DNA from: Carboxylicivirga agarovorans
GTDB taxonomy: Bacteria > Bacteroidota > Bacteroidia > Bacteroidales > Marinilabiliaceae
Assembly: GCF_050589845.1 (NCBI RefSeq)
Contig: NZ_JBNGPA010000001.1
Span: forward strand, 248,001 to 312,000
DNA: 64,000 nucleotides
Direction of reading: 5' to 3'
Position 1 is the stretch's first letter. Each line of letters starts with the position of its first letter. Under the pieces are notes generated by a model. It was not told the DNA's origin and did not search any database. It saw only the letters and a program-made list of their open reading frames with translations. The translations under genes and the position numbers were made by a program. This document shows, piece after piece, positions 45,100-55,047 of this stretch.

Positions 45100-48000
45100 T
45101 TAGTTATTGTATGTGTATTGTACTTTGTTCATTGTCTCATCAGCTTTTACCGGACTCAGGCGGAAGCTGAATGAATAGTTACCTGCCGGGACACGGTACT
45201 GCGGATGTGCCTGCGCACGCCAGCCCCATGTTGTGTCACCTCCTACACCCATGTGCTTGTGATCAAGACAGACTGATATTTCATCACCCGGCTCCAGATC
45301 CGTGCCATGTGCCATATCACGTTGCCCGCGATGTTCCAGCTGTTTGAAATCAAACTGCTGCACATTAAAGGCCAGTGCCTGATCAGCCACAACAAGTATA
45401 CCTTCACCTTCATTATTGGTAAGAGTAAACCAGTTCACATCTTCCTTGAGGCCCGTTTCCTGCGGACGTACGTATGGGTAGTACTGGTCCCAGACTTTAC
45501 CGGCATACACATCTTTCTTCATGCCTGTTTTACGATCGGCATAGCTTTCAAGCGGACCGCGTCCGTACCATTGCAGGTTATCATAGTCTGCTGATAGCTT
45601 AAATGCCAATCCTACACGTGGCAGTTCAGGCAATGTGTCGTTAATGGCATAATCAGCCCTTACACTAATATCGCCATTTTCAAATACTTCGTAGCTTGTC
45701 GTTACAAAAGAATTGGCCTGGCTCAATGCCAGTTTAATCTGTACTTCAACACGGTCATGCAATTTATTGACCTTTGTTTCTGCAGCTTTCCAGCTTGTGC
45801 TTTGCCATGATGCACATTTAATGTTCATGCCCCAGGCCAGATCATTTTCAGTTGGCGCACGCCAAAAGTTTGGTTGAAGCGGAGCGTTTAACAAGGCTTT
45901 ACCCCTGGCCTCCCATTGTGTTAATTCACCTGTTTGCTTATTAAACACAAGCTTGTTTTGTGCATTGGAAATAATGATATCCGTTTTGGTTTCTTTGACC
46001 TTATAGCTGCTCGTGTTTGTTCGCGCTATTTCTTTGTCAAAAGCTTTGATGACAAACTGATCCCATCCCATTTCATGACCACGGCCAAGCAGAGCCGTCT
46101 TGTCCTTCTGGTGCAAGCGGAAGGTCACTAAATATTCTCCGCCTACCTGCTTATCAAGAGCTCCGTAATCAACTGTGAAAGCCACCTTTTCCTGTGGCGC
46201 CACTTCAGGCATTGCAACAGATCCCGTACTTACCACATCACCATAATAACTAATGGTATAATTTAACTCCCATGCCTCAGTACCTATAAAGTTAAAGCGA
46301 TTCCACAGCTCAAACTCCCCTTTGGCTGCATCTACTTCCAATACTTTTAAAGGCTGGTATACCTTTTTCACTTCGTAGATATGTGGATTAGGCTTACGAT
46401 CACTTGTGACCAAACCATTGGCACAAAAGGACGAATCATTGCTGATACCAACATAACCCAGGTCACCTCCATAGGCGTAATATGGTTTGCCTTCATGGTC
46501 TTTAACCGTAAAGGTCTGATCAGCCCAGTCCCAGATAAATCCACCCTGTAAACTTGGCTCGCTATCGATCAGGTCCCAGTAGCCCTGCAGGTTACCTACT
46601 GAGTTACCCATGGCATGTGCGTACTCGCACAGGATATATGGTTTAGTATAATCTCCTTCAATGTATTCGCGCATCCAGTCAATGGTAGCATACATTGGTG
46701 CCGTAATATCAGTGTGATCTTTTGAGCGGGCCTGCTCATACTGTACCGGACGCGATGTATCGCGTGACTTGATCCATGCAGAAGTCTTCTCAAAATTAAT
46801 ACCATCGCCTGCTTCATTACCCAATGACCAGATGATGATACTCGGGTGATTTTTAGTACGCTCCAACATACGTTGTGTGCGGTTCATATGCGTTGCCAGC
46901 CAGGCTGTATCCTTGGCCAGCGACTCTTTACCGTAACCCATGCCATGCGATTCGATATTGGCCTCATCTACCACGTACATTCCATATTCGTCGCACAACT
47001 CGTACCAACGAGCCATGTTTGGATAGTGTGACGCACGAACAGCATTAATATTGTGCTCCTGCATCAGGCGGATATCTTTGATCATATCCGCTTCAGTCAG
47101 CACATTGCCGTTGACTGCATGATGCTCATGACGGTTAACACCACGCATGGTAACAGCCTTTCCGTTGACCAGTAACTGTCGGTCTTTGATCTCCGATGTT
47201 CTAAAACCGATACGACGAACTGTTGATTCCAATACATTCTTCTTACTATCATATAAAGTAATGCGGAGGCCATACAACTCGGGTGTTTCGGCAGTCCATG
47301 CCTTTACGTTGGTAATTGGTTTTTCTAAGGACAGGTTCAATTGGTTTTGTGAACCTTTAAGCGTTTGCCTGGTCGAGGCGATCAATGTTTCGCCATCAAA
47401 CAATTCCATACCTACCTGCAGCTTTTCCTTACCTGAACGCTGTAATTCGATATCCACATTAAGCGTTCCATCAGTATAGTTATTGTTTAAACCTGCATGC
47501 ACAAAGAAGTCGCGTATATGATCAGGTGTTCGGGCCACCAGGTATACATCACGCTCAATACCACTCATCTTCCACATATCCTGATCCTCGAGGTATGAAC
47601 CACTGCAAAAACGGTACAACTCAACAGCCAAATCATTCTCCCCTTTCTGAAGGTATTGGGTAATATCAAATTCCATTGGTGTTTTTGAGCCTTCGCCATA
47701 ACCTACCTTTTGTCCGTTTACCCACAGGTACATGGCAGAGTTAACAGCGCCAAAGTGAATGATTACCTGCTTGCCATCCCAGTTTTGCGGCACGGTGAAC
47801 TTACGCTTGTATGATCCTACCGGGTTATGATCGACCGGTACAAATGGTGGATTTGGCTCAAAAGGATATGGAACATCGGTGTATATTGGTGCAGAATAGC
47901 CTTGTAACTCGATATTTCCAGGCACCTTAATGTTATCCCAGTCACTTACATCATAATCCGGCTTATAAAAGTTCTTTGGGCGCTTTGTCGGGGCAACGGA

Positions 48001-48219
48001 CCAGTTAAACTTCCAGCTGCCGTTTAATGACTGGTAACGATTGGATTGCTCCCAGGTATGCGCCTGTGCCTCTTCCGGATCATCATACACATAAAAGATA
48101 GCATGTGGCTCAAGCATATTAATGGCAAAGACATTAGGGTCTTCCCAGTCTTCCATCTTTTGTGCTCCACTCAATTGAGTCAGTACGATTAAAAATATAA
48201 GTGATAAATATCGAATCAT
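45100..48219 (-). CDS. GH2 beta-galactosidase
   Basis: A 1039-residue enzyme with a signal peptide (cleavage near residue 19, QLSGAQ). Domains in order are the sugar-binding jelly roll (about 50-230), an Ig-like domain, the TIM barrel (about 345-640), and the C-terminal small and large beta domains of the LacZ type. The acid/base is Glu469 (SLGNEAGDG) and the nucleophile Glu532 (ILCEYAHAMGNS). It is periplasmic or surface-exposed and removes terminal beta-galactose. It is 26 bp from the GH63-like gene. Confidence 0.95.
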   Translation of the reverse strand: MIRYLSLIFLIVLTQLSGAQKMEDWEDPNVFAINMLEPHAIFYVYDDPEEAQAHTWEQSNRYQSLNGSWKFNWSVAPTKRPKNFYKPDYDVSDWDNIKVPGNIELQGYSAPIYTDVPYPFEPNPPFVPVDHNPVGSYKRKFTVPQNWDGKQVIIHFGAVNSAMYLWVNGQKVGYGEGSKTPMEFDITQYLQKGENDLAVELYRFCSGSYLEDQDMWKMSGIERDVYLVARTPDHIRDFFVHAGLNNNYTDGTLNVDIELQRSGKEKLQVGMELFDGETLIASTRQTLKGSQNQLNLSLEKPITNVKAWTAETPELYGLRITLYDSKKNVLESTVRRIGFRTSEIKDRQLLVNGKAVTMRGVNRHEHHAVNGNVLTEADMIKDIRLMQEHNINAVRASHYPNMARWYELCDEYGMYVVDEANIESHGMGYGKESLAKDTAWLATHMNRTQRMLERTKNHPSIIIWSLGNEAGDGINFEKTSAWIKSRDTSRPVQYEQARSKDHTDITAPMYATIDWMREYIEGDYTKPYILCEYAHAMGNSVGNLQGYWDLIDSEPSLQGGFIWDWADQTFTVKDHEGKPYYAYGGDLGYVGISNDSSFCANGLVTSDRKPNPHIYEVKKVYQPLKVLEVDAAKGEFELWNRFNFIGTEAWELNYTISYYGDVVSTGSVAMPEVAPQEKVAFTVDYGALDKQVGGEYLVTFRLHQKDKTALLGRGHEMGWDQFVIKAFDKEIARTNTSSYKVKETKTDIIISNAQNKLVFNKQTGELTQWEARGKALLNAPLQPNFWRAPTENDLAWGMNIKCASWQSTSWKAAETKVNKLHDRVEVQIKLALSQANSFVTTSYEVFENGDISVRADYAINDTLPELPRVGLAFKLSADYDNLQWYGRGPLESYADRKTGMKKDVYAGKVWDQYYPYVRPQETGLKEDVNWFTLTNNEGEGILVVADQALAFNVQQFDFKQLEHRGQRDMAHGTDLEPGDEISVCLDHKHMGVGGDTTWGWRAQAHPQYRVPAGNYSFSFRLSPVKADETMNKVQYTYNN

Positions 48220-48245
48220 CGGTTTAAGAATTGTGATCGTTAATA

Positions 48246-50252
48246 TTAAAACAGCATTAAAATGTGAGCAGCACTCCAGCTAAAGTGGCTGGCATTAAGC
48301 CCTTCTTTAGTCAGTGGATGATAATTTTCACGTATTGGCTCCTGGGTATGCGCCAACCCCTTTGCACTCTCCACCATCTTTACAGCCATTTGTCGGGCTT
48401 CTGCCTCAAAGCCATAGTTGTTCATACCAACTATTCCAAAGTAAGCCTGGTCAAGCCATACAGGTCCTCGCCAGTACCCTTTCTCTGGGTTAAACTTGTT
48501 GTGAGCAGCACTTAAGGTCGGGAAAGGCATAGGCGTATTAAAACGTTTGGTATCCATAATCACTTTTACCACTTCAGTGGCCTGCTCAGCTGTTGCAACC
48601 TGGTTATACAAGGGCGCCCATCCTTCCGGTCCCTGTATCTGTATCTTCTTCTGGCTCTTCAGCTCCACGTCGTAGTAATAGCCATCTTCAGGGCAATACA
48701 TAACATCCTGGATCATCTTAGTCAGTGCAACAGCTTCCTGTCCGTACTTTTCTTCGTTATCAACATCACCAAGGACCCGTGCTATTTTTTGAATATATCG
48801 CTTTTCCTGAGCCAGGTAAGCATTTAAGTCAACCGATTCCTGATTTATTGAATAGGCACCGTTGCCATTTTCAATAATTACAGCATCGTCAAAACGAACG
48901 GCATTATCCATTCCACTCTCCCATGCAGCGGCGATGCGTGTACCGTCGGTTGAACCATATTCGCATAAACCGTTTTTATCATGATCGCGATTGATGTACC
49001 ACCACTCATGATACTTCAATAACTTAGGATATAACTCTTTCAAAAATTCAATATCCTGTGTTTGCTCGTACACTTCGTAGATGCACCAGCCCGACAATGG
49101 CGCTTTGGTGTTACGCCAGTTGACACCTTCGATGCTTAAGTCCCGGAAGAAGCAATCGGCAATCATGCCTTCTTCATTCTGGTAATCGTACATTGCACGT
49201 ATCTGATCTTTGGCCAGTTCGCCTTCGAAAGGTGCTATTGCCACTGCGTGTTTCCACGAATCCCATGCCCATAATCCCTGGAAGTAGGTCGCCGAATACG
49301 ATGGTACGATACCCTGGTGATAAATATCACCGGCGGCACTTCGCCAGTTATGTATCAATGTTAACAGGGCTTTAACTCCCAGCTTATCGTAGGTATCAAT
49401 ATCCAGTAAAGCATCATCTGAACCGGCCATTAGGTTTTCAATGTAGCCGTTCCAGCGTTTTTCATTTTTGGACAGTAATGCATCTGAATTTTTAAGGGCA
49501 TATGTATTAAGTGCTGTATATTTTTCCAACTCCTCACTGTTGAATGTATACGAAAACACAGCAGATATCGTATGTTTTGTATCTTTTGCCAAAGTAACAG
49601 GCGCCAGGTTTACCAGGTATGTACTGTCGTCAATGGATATTTCATTACTATCAAACACCAGTTGTGCTGTTTCAGTCTCATTCACATTTACCTGCACGGA
49701 CTGATTACCTGCATCAAACGATTGGAAAGCTTGAGCGAATATGCTTCCTTTCCATCCCAATTGCAATTCCCGTTCCGTAGCTGTATTGACCAGTTCGGCT
49801 GTTATAATGGTGCTTCTTTCGTTAATGCTGTACAGGTAAAGGTTAACCTCTACCTGGTTTACTTCAAAAGACTGCTTCAGCAAGCCAGGGTAAAATGTAT
49901 TGCTAACATTTTTAGCCTTTGATAAATCCCAGATGCTTCCATCTTGTGCATCTTTAATTTGTAATCCGATGAATGACGGACTAAGCCACAAACTTTGTTG
50001 CTGCCTCATCAGGTATGGACCTACAAAGCTTCCTATTTGCTGTTTGTTGTCATCCTTTATTAAACTAAATGAATGCCAGGTACCCAGATCAGAGAAAGAA
50101 GAAACCCCATATTGCTGAGGCACGGTAACAGTGCCCTTTACATTTAATACATCAGGATAAGTGTAGCGATTTGTTGCGGTAGCGGTTTTAGGCTCATTTT
50201 GGCACGACAGCAAAACAAGTGCTATCACCAGGCCAGTGATTAACTTTTTCAT
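48246..50252 (-). CDS. GH63-like (GH37/GH63 fold) glycosidase lipoprotein
   Basis: A 668-residue lipoprotein starting MKKLITGLVIALVLLSC (Cys17). An N-terminal beta domain precedes an (alpha/alpha)6 barrel. GLWAWDSWKHAVAIAP contains the likely acid Asp331 and ENYHPLTKEG the likely base Glu642, the positions expected for inverting GH63/GH37 enzymes. It probably removes alpha-linked glucose or mannose from an oligosaccharide. The frame is open to 50348, but the ATG at 50252 gives the lipobox. It heads the PUL operon. Confidence 0.88.
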   Translation of the reverse strand: MKKLITGLVIALVLLSCQNEPKTATATNRYTYPDVLNVKGTVTVPQQYGVSSFSDLGTWHSFSLIKDDNKQQIGSFVGPYLMRQQQSLWLSPSFIGLQIKDAQDGSIWDLSKAKNVSNTFYPGLLKQSFEVNQVEVNLYLYSINERSTIITAELVNTATERELQLGWKGSIFAQAFQSFDAGNQSVQVNVNETETAQLVFDSNEISIDDSTYLVNLAPVTLAKDTKHTISAVFSYTFNSEELEKYTALNTYALKNSDALLSKNEKRWNGYIENLMAGSDDALLDIDTYDKLGVKALLTLIHNWRSAAGDIYHQGIVPSYSATYFQGLWAWDSWKHAVAIAPFEGELAKDQIRAMYDYQNEEGMIADCFFRDLSIEGVNWRNTKAPLSGWCIYEVYEQTQDIEFLKELYPKLLKYHEWWYINRDHDKNGLCEYGSTDGTRIAAAWESGMDNAVRFDDAVIIENGNGAYSINQESVDLNAYLAQEKRYIQKIARVLGDVDNEEKYGQEAVALTKMIQDVMYCPEDGYYYDVELKSQKKIQIQGPEGWAPLYNQVATAEQATEVVKVIMDTKRFNTPMPFPTLSAAHNKFNPEKGYWRGPVWLDQAYFGIVGMNNYGFEAEARQMAVKMVESAKGLAHTQEPIRENYHPLTKEGLNASHFSWSAAHILMLF

Positions 50253-50786
50253 TATAGAGAGTATTGACGTTGATAGATTTTTCACACTGCTAAATAGCGG
50301 AGTAATTGCGAAAAAATAAAGTAAGACACCTATATGCCATCTATACAAATTAACAAAACCTCATTAATCACTGTGCAACAACACCTTACAAATACCGCAG
50401 ACTCTCAAAAAAGCTGACGATGCAGTGGTATTGTAGAGGCAAAACTCTACATATATTTATGAATATTTACATGATTTAATAAAGTAGCGAGATTTAAACA
50501 CCAAGACGGAAGACATAAACAGGAAGGTATTAGATCATTTAAATGATGCAGAGTTCTATTATATTTTCTGGCTTTGCTGAAATAATTAAGAATACTAGTT
50601 ATTCCGAAGTTCAGGCTTTAGAATTCCGGATCCTTATCCCAAAAGTTAAAACGTCAACAGGTCTGGCGACATTTTCGGGATTGAGTTAGCCATTTTATCA
50701 TTAATAATTCTTCACTATCTTCTCACCTCTCATCGCTCACCCCTTCTCCGCCTCTTCCGTCGGTGGTCATCGGTCTTTTACTTAAG
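50253..50786. other. Non-coding region before the second PUL
   Basis: About 530 bp without a credible gene. An inverted repeat TGTAGAG/CTCTACA (50432-50438, 50445-50451) is the only structure seen; no T-run follows it. Confidence 0.4.
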
Positions 50787-52337
50787 CTACAGCTTCATTA
50801 TAAAATCCCTTAGCTGAACGCCTTTTTCGACGTTGAGTTTTTTGCGTAATCGATAGCGGCTCATCTCAATGGATTTTACTTCCACATGGTATTTATCGGC
50901 CAGTTCTTTAGAAGATAAATTATTCCTGATATCAATGATAAGCAGTATTTCTTTTTGAGTCAGTGACGGGTATTTCTGCTGAAGGCGAAGCTTCAAATCA
51001 GATATATACTCATCGGACAGTATATTTGAGAAGGAATATTCATTAAAGGCTGATTCGAACTTACGCCACGAATCCTTCACCTCTTTGGAGGTCGCTTTAC
51101 CAATGCTGTCGGCCAGTTGCTGAACCAGTTCATTCCGTTTACTCATGGTTAGGGCGAGTGTTTCAATGGCTTCCTTTTTATGTGCCAGCTCACTGCTTAA
51201 CTCAGCTTTCTCTTCTGCATTTTTCTCCAGTTCCTGACTAAGAAGTTTTTGACGTAGTCGCGAGCGCTCTGCCCTCGACTTTAAAACATAGAAAAACACG
51301 CCACTGATGATCAGCGTTAATACAATACCAATATATATCAGTATTTGCCGGTTAAAAGCCAACTGACGTGCCTGTTTGATCAATTGTTCATCCTGCCTGA
51401 TCTTCTCCTCCTGCATGTTCATCATATAGTTCATCACTTCCTGAATATCGTCGTTATTGATTTTCTGGAAAAGCTGAACGTATTTGCTCTGGTAACGGTA
51501 AGCAGCATTAACATTTCCCCTCAGGTATTCATATTCATAGCGGACTTTATAATATTCAGAGAGGCTGAAGCTGTAGGTGGTCAGGTAGCTTAGCTCCTCA
51601 GCATCATCAAGGTATTGCCTGCACTTCTGAAATTGTCGGGTATTCAGGTAAACCCTTGCCAGTAATGAATAGGTTTCGAGCATACTTGAGGGATCGCCCG
51701 AACTGTTTTTCACAGCATCAAGCAGGAAAGTCTCTGCTTTATTCCAGTCTTCATATTCGATGTATATGATACCCATATTGTTTTGTATGGTCGATAAGAG
51801 GTATGGGTAATCTGCATCAGGCCTGCTTAGCAGAAATAAGGCTTTTTGAAATTGGCCCAAGGCTTTTTGAAATTGCTTAACACTTAGTGCATTTAAACCT
51901 AAGGCGTTGGTATAAACAACCTCACTGGGCAGGTCGTTTCGCCTCTGAGCAACCTCCAGGGCCTTCTGATGAAAAGGCTCTGCATGCTTATAATTGCCAA
52001 TGTCGTAAAAGATCCAACCTGTGGTTGCCAGTATGTTCTGATAAAGAATGCTTGTATCGCTTTCGATGTACTGTTCCTTGGCTTTATGGGCATACAGCAA
52101 AGCCGTGTGGTATTTATGCTTGTACAAATATGCCTGAGCCAGATTCCAGAACACATAGGCCCGTTCTTCCTTTTGTTCGTCTTTAAGTTGCGTTAATATC
52201 CTTTGGGAAATAAATATACAGCTATCAGGCTTGTTTTCCTGCATATTTTTAGCTCTTTTCAGTTCATCCAGCACTGACTGCCCATTGACTAATTGAATGA
52301 AAAATATGAGGTATATAAATGAAATCAGGAACTTCAT
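50787..52337 (-). CDS. TPR protein with C-terminal LuxR-type DNA-binding domain
   Basis: A 516-residue regulator with a signal peptide (MKFLISFIYLIFFIQLVNG), about six TPR units (30-300; for example YHTALLYAHKAKEQYIE and HAEPFHQKALEVAQ), one span (about 334-352), a coiled coil (360-410) and a C-terminal LuxR helix-turn-helix (about 455-510, LTQKEILLIIDIRNNLSSKELADKY). The TPRs are periplasmic and the DNA-binding end cytoplasmic. It lies just upstream of the PUL and is a candidate sensor-regulator of it, different from the usual hybrid two-component system. Confidence 0.9.
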   Translation of the reverse strand: MKFLISFIYLIFFIQLVNGQSVLDELKRAKNMQENKPDSCIFISQRILTQLKDEQKEERAYVFWNLAQAYLYKHKYHTALLYAHKAKEQYIESDTSILYQNILATTGWIFYDIGNYKHAEPFHQKALEVAQRRNDLPSEVVYTNALGLNALSVKQFQKALGQFQKALFLLSRPDADYPYLLSTIQNNMGIIYIEYEDWNKAETFLLDAVKNSSGDPSSMLETYSLLARVYLNTRQFQKCRQYLDDAEELSYLTTYSFSLSEYYKVRYEYEYLRGNVNAAYRYQSKYVQLFQKINNDDIQEVMNYMMNMQEEKIRQDEQLIKQARQLAFNRQILIYIGIVLTLIISGVFFYVLKSRAERSRLRQKLLSQELEKNAEEKAELSSELAHKKEAIETLALTMSKRNELVQQLADSIGKATSKEVKDSWRKFESAFNEYSFSNILSDEYISDLKLRLQQKYPSLTQKEILLIIDIRNNLSSKELADKYHVEVKSIEMSRYRLRKKLNVEKGVQLRDFIMKL

Positions 52338-52405
52338 ATGGTAGTAAGATTAAGGTTGGCAATTTAATCATTTAATACCTCAAAACAGGAAATGAAGGGA
52401 TAAAA

Positions 52406-52432
52406 AAATGGCGTGGAACAACCACGCCATTT
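52406..52432 (-). terminator. Terminator of the nqr operon
   Basis: An 11-bp stem AAATGGCGTGG (52406-52416) and CCACGCCATTT (52422-52432) with a 5-nt loop. The minus strand continues with a T-run (52402-52405). It is 8 bp after the nqrF stop. Confidence 0.9.
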
Positions 52433-52439
52433 ATTATAT

Positions 52440-53702
52440 CTATGATCCGAAATCATCAAAGTCAACCATCTCATCCGGTACTCCAAGATCGTACAGCATT
52501 TTCGTTACTGCATCGTTCATCATCGGAGGTCCACATAAGTAGTATTCCACATCTTCCGGCTCCTCATGCTTGCTTAAGTACTCGTCATGAATAACCTGGT
52601 GGATAAAGCCTGTCGCACCTTCCCAGTTATCTTCAGGTAATGGCTCAGACAAGGCTATTGTAAACTTAAAGTTCGGGAACTCTTTCTCAATCGCACGGAA
52701 GTGATCTTCGTAGAAAATCTCTTTGCGTGAGCGTGCTCCATACCAGAAAGTAGCCTTACGACCTGTTTTCAATGTGTGGAACAGGTGGAAGATGTGCGAA
52801 CGCATTGGTGCCATACCTGCACCACCACCAATAAACATCATCTCACGTTCAGTTTCCTTGATAAAGAATTCACCATAAGGTCCTGAAACAGTTACTTTAT
52901 CTCCTGGCTTACGAGAGAAGATAAATGAAGAACAAACACCAGGATTAACATTCTGGAAACCTCCTGCTACGCGATCCCATGGAGGAGTAGCAATACGGAT
53001 GTTCAACATCACAATGTTACCTTCGGCGGGGTGGTTAGCCATTGAGTAGGCGCGGTAAGTAGGCTCCGGATTCTTCATCTTCAAATCAAACATACCAAAC
53101 TTCTCCCATTCGCCACGGTATTCATCTTCGATATCCATGTCTTTGAAGTCTACATCGATCTTAGGTACATCAATCTGGATGTAACCACCCGATTTAAAGT
53201 CTAAGATTTCACCTTCCGGTAACTTCACCACAAACTCCTTGATAAAGGTAGCCTGACCATCGTTAGATACCACTTCACACTCCCACTTTTTGATACCCAT
53301 AATTTCCTGAGGTATCTGCATGGTCATATCTTCTTTCACTTTCACCTGACATGCCAAACGCCAGTTGTTCGCCTGCTCCTTACGTGTAAAGTATCCTGTT
53401 TCAGTTGGCAGAATTGAACCAGCACCACTATCAACCTGACAGCGACACATGGCACATGTACCACCTCCACCACAAGCTGAAGGAAGGAAAATTTTATTGT
53501 CTCCCAATGCCGAAAGTAAAGTCTGGCCCGGGTCTACCACCAATTCTTTCTCACCATCGTTAATGTTGATGGTAACTTCACCTGATGGCATCAGTTTTTT
53601 CTTAGCGTACAACAGAATAGATACCAAAGCAAGGATAACCACAAGGAATATCACAATACTGGTAAGAATGACCATTGTACTATTTATTGCTAATAATGTC
53701 AT
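52440..53702 (-). CDS. nqrF: Na+-translocating NADH:quinone reductase subunit F
   Basis: The 420-residue NADH-oxidising subunit. An N-terminal span (about 11-32) anchors a 2Fe-2S domain with Cys77, 83, 86 and 118, the NqrF spacing, then a FAD domain with RAYSMANHP and an NADH domain with FIGGGAGMAPMRSHI. Electrons go from NADH through FAD and the iron-sulfur cluster to NqrE/D. The gene is the last in nqrABCDEF, 19 bp after nqrE. Confidence 0.97.
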   Translation of the reverse strand: MTLLAINSTMVILTSIVIFLVVILALVSILLYAKKKLMPSGEVTININDGEKELVVDPGQTLLSALGDNKIFLPSACGGGGTCAMCRCQVDSGAGSILPTETGYFTRKEQANNWRLACQVKVKEDMTMQIPQEIMGIKKWECEVVSNDGQATFIKEFVVKLPEGEILDFKSGGYIQIDVPKIDVDFKDMDIEDEYRGEWEKFGMFDLKMKNPEPTYRAYSMANHPAEGNIVMLNIRIATPPWDRVAGGFQNVNPGVCSSFIFSRKPGDKVTVSGPYGEFFIKETEREMMFIGGGAGMAPMRSHIFHLFHTLKTGRKATFWYGARSRKEIFYEDHFRAIEKEFPNFKFTIALSEPLPEDNWEGATGFIHQVIHDEYLSKHEEPEDVEYYLCGPPMMNDAVTKMLYDLGVPDEMVDFDDFGS

Positions 53703-53721
53703 TTCTAATACGTTTTACTTT

Positions 53722-54357
53722 TTACAACTGAATTCCCATGAAACTCATAAATGCCACACCCATCAATCCGGTTACAATAAAAGTAATACCCAGACCACGT
53801 AAAGGAGCCGGTATATCAGAATATTGAATCTTTTCACGGATAGCGGCAATACCCACAATAGCCAGTAACCAACCAATACCTGAACCAACACCAAATACAG
53901 TTGCTTCACCAAGGTTGGCATATTCGCGTTCCTGCATAAATAATGAACCACCTAAGATGGCACAGTTTACAGCAATCAGCGGTAAGAAGATACCCAGTTG
54001 AGTATAAAGTGCAGGTGCAAATTTCTCAACTACCATCTCAACCAACTGCACCATAGATGCAATAACGGCAATAAACATGATAAAGCTTAAGAAACTCAGA
54101 TCAAAGTTCGCAAAAAGCGGTTCCTGAACACCTAACAAATTATCTAACCATACCAATGCACCTTCGCTTAACACGTAGTCGTTAAGCAGGTAGTTAACCG
54201 GTACAGTAATACTTAGTACAAAAGTCACAGCCAATCCCAGACCAAAAGAGGTATTCACGGTTTTTGATACTGCCAGGTAAGAACACATTCCGAAGAAGTA
54301 TGCAAATACCATGTTATCAATAAAGATTGACCGGATAAATATATTTATATAATCCAT
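53722..54357 (-). CDS. nqrE: Na+-translocating NADH:quinone reductase subunit E
   Basis: A 211-residue six-span subunit of the Nqr complex. It contains the conserved VFAYFFGMCSYLAVSK near residue 17 and VNCAILGGSLFMQEREY, whose cysteines (about 25 and 131) hold the intramembrane 2Fe-2S cluster together with NqrD. Length and position after nqrD are standard. Confidence 0.97.
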   Translation of the reverse strand: MDYINIFIRSIFIDNMVFAYFFGMCSYLAVSKTVNTSFGLGLAVTFVLSITVPVNYLLNDYVLSEGALVWLDNLLGVQEPLFANFDLSFLSFIMFIAVIASMVQLVEMVVEKFAPALYTQLGIFLPLIAVNCAILGGSLFMQEREYANLGEATVFGVGSGIGWLLAIVGIAAIREKIQYSDIPAPLRGLGITFIVTGLMGVAFMSFMGIQL

Positions 54358-54375
54358 TTTTCTTCTTTTTTACAA

Positions 54376-55041
54376 TTACGATTCTATCAAATCTTTATCA
54401 CGTGAACGCTGTACCCATATGATGATACCTACCACAACCAAAGCCATTGGAGGTAGAATCATAAAACCGTTGTTGGCATATCCCCACTGATAGAAGATAT
54501 CTGGTATAATTTGTATAGCGCCTAATCCTGGTAAAGTAAGGAATCCTGTTCCTAACAACTCGCGGAAGAAAGCCACAACGATCAGGATGAAACCGTAACC
54601 GGCACCATTACCAATACCATCTAATACAGCAGGCCATGGTTTGTTACCCAAAGCAAAAGCTTCTAAACGCCCCATAATAATACAGTTGGTAATAATCAGC
54701 CCAACAAATACCGAGAGCTGCAGACTCACTTCGTAAGCAAAGGCCTTAAGCACCTGGTCAACAATAATTACCAATGAAGCTACCACCACTAACTGCACGA
54801 TAATACGAATACGTGAAGGAATGGTATTACGCAACAACGATATGATCAGGTTTGAGAAAACTGTTACAAACATTACAGAGATGGACAATACAATTGCCGG
54901 CTCCAACTTAACTGTCACCGCCAAAGCAGAACAGATACCCAGTACCTGAATGGTAATGGGGTTTTGTGCTCCCAGAGGAGTTGTAATCAGCTTCAGATTC
55001 TTAGCTGAGAACAATGGTTCTTTTTCACTACTCATCGTCAC
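54376..55041 (-). CDS. nqrD: Na+-translocating NADH:quinone reductase subunit D
   Basis: A 221-residue six-span subunit, homologous to NqrE and RnfA/E. LGICSALAVTVKLEPA and LIITNCIIMGRLEAFALGNKPWP carry the cluster cysteines. It is 6 bp after nqrC and 18 bp before nqrE, consistent with one transcript. Confidence 0.97.
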   Translation of the reverse strand: MTMSSEKEPLFSAKNLKLITTPLGAQNPITIQVLGICSALAVTVKLEPAIVLSISVMFVTVFSNLIISLLRNTIPSRIRIIVQLVVVASLVIIVDQVLKAFAYEVSLQLSVFVGLIITNCIIMGRLEAFALGNKPWPAVLDGIGNGAGYGFILIVVAFFRELLGTGFLTLPGLGAIQIIPDIFYQWGYANNGFMILPPMALVVVGIIIWVQRSRDKDLIES

Positions 55042-55047
55042 AATATT

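Noticed and set aside
50432..50451. Hairpin TGTAGAG/CTCTACA as terminator
   Set aside because: The stem is short and no T-run follows on either strand.
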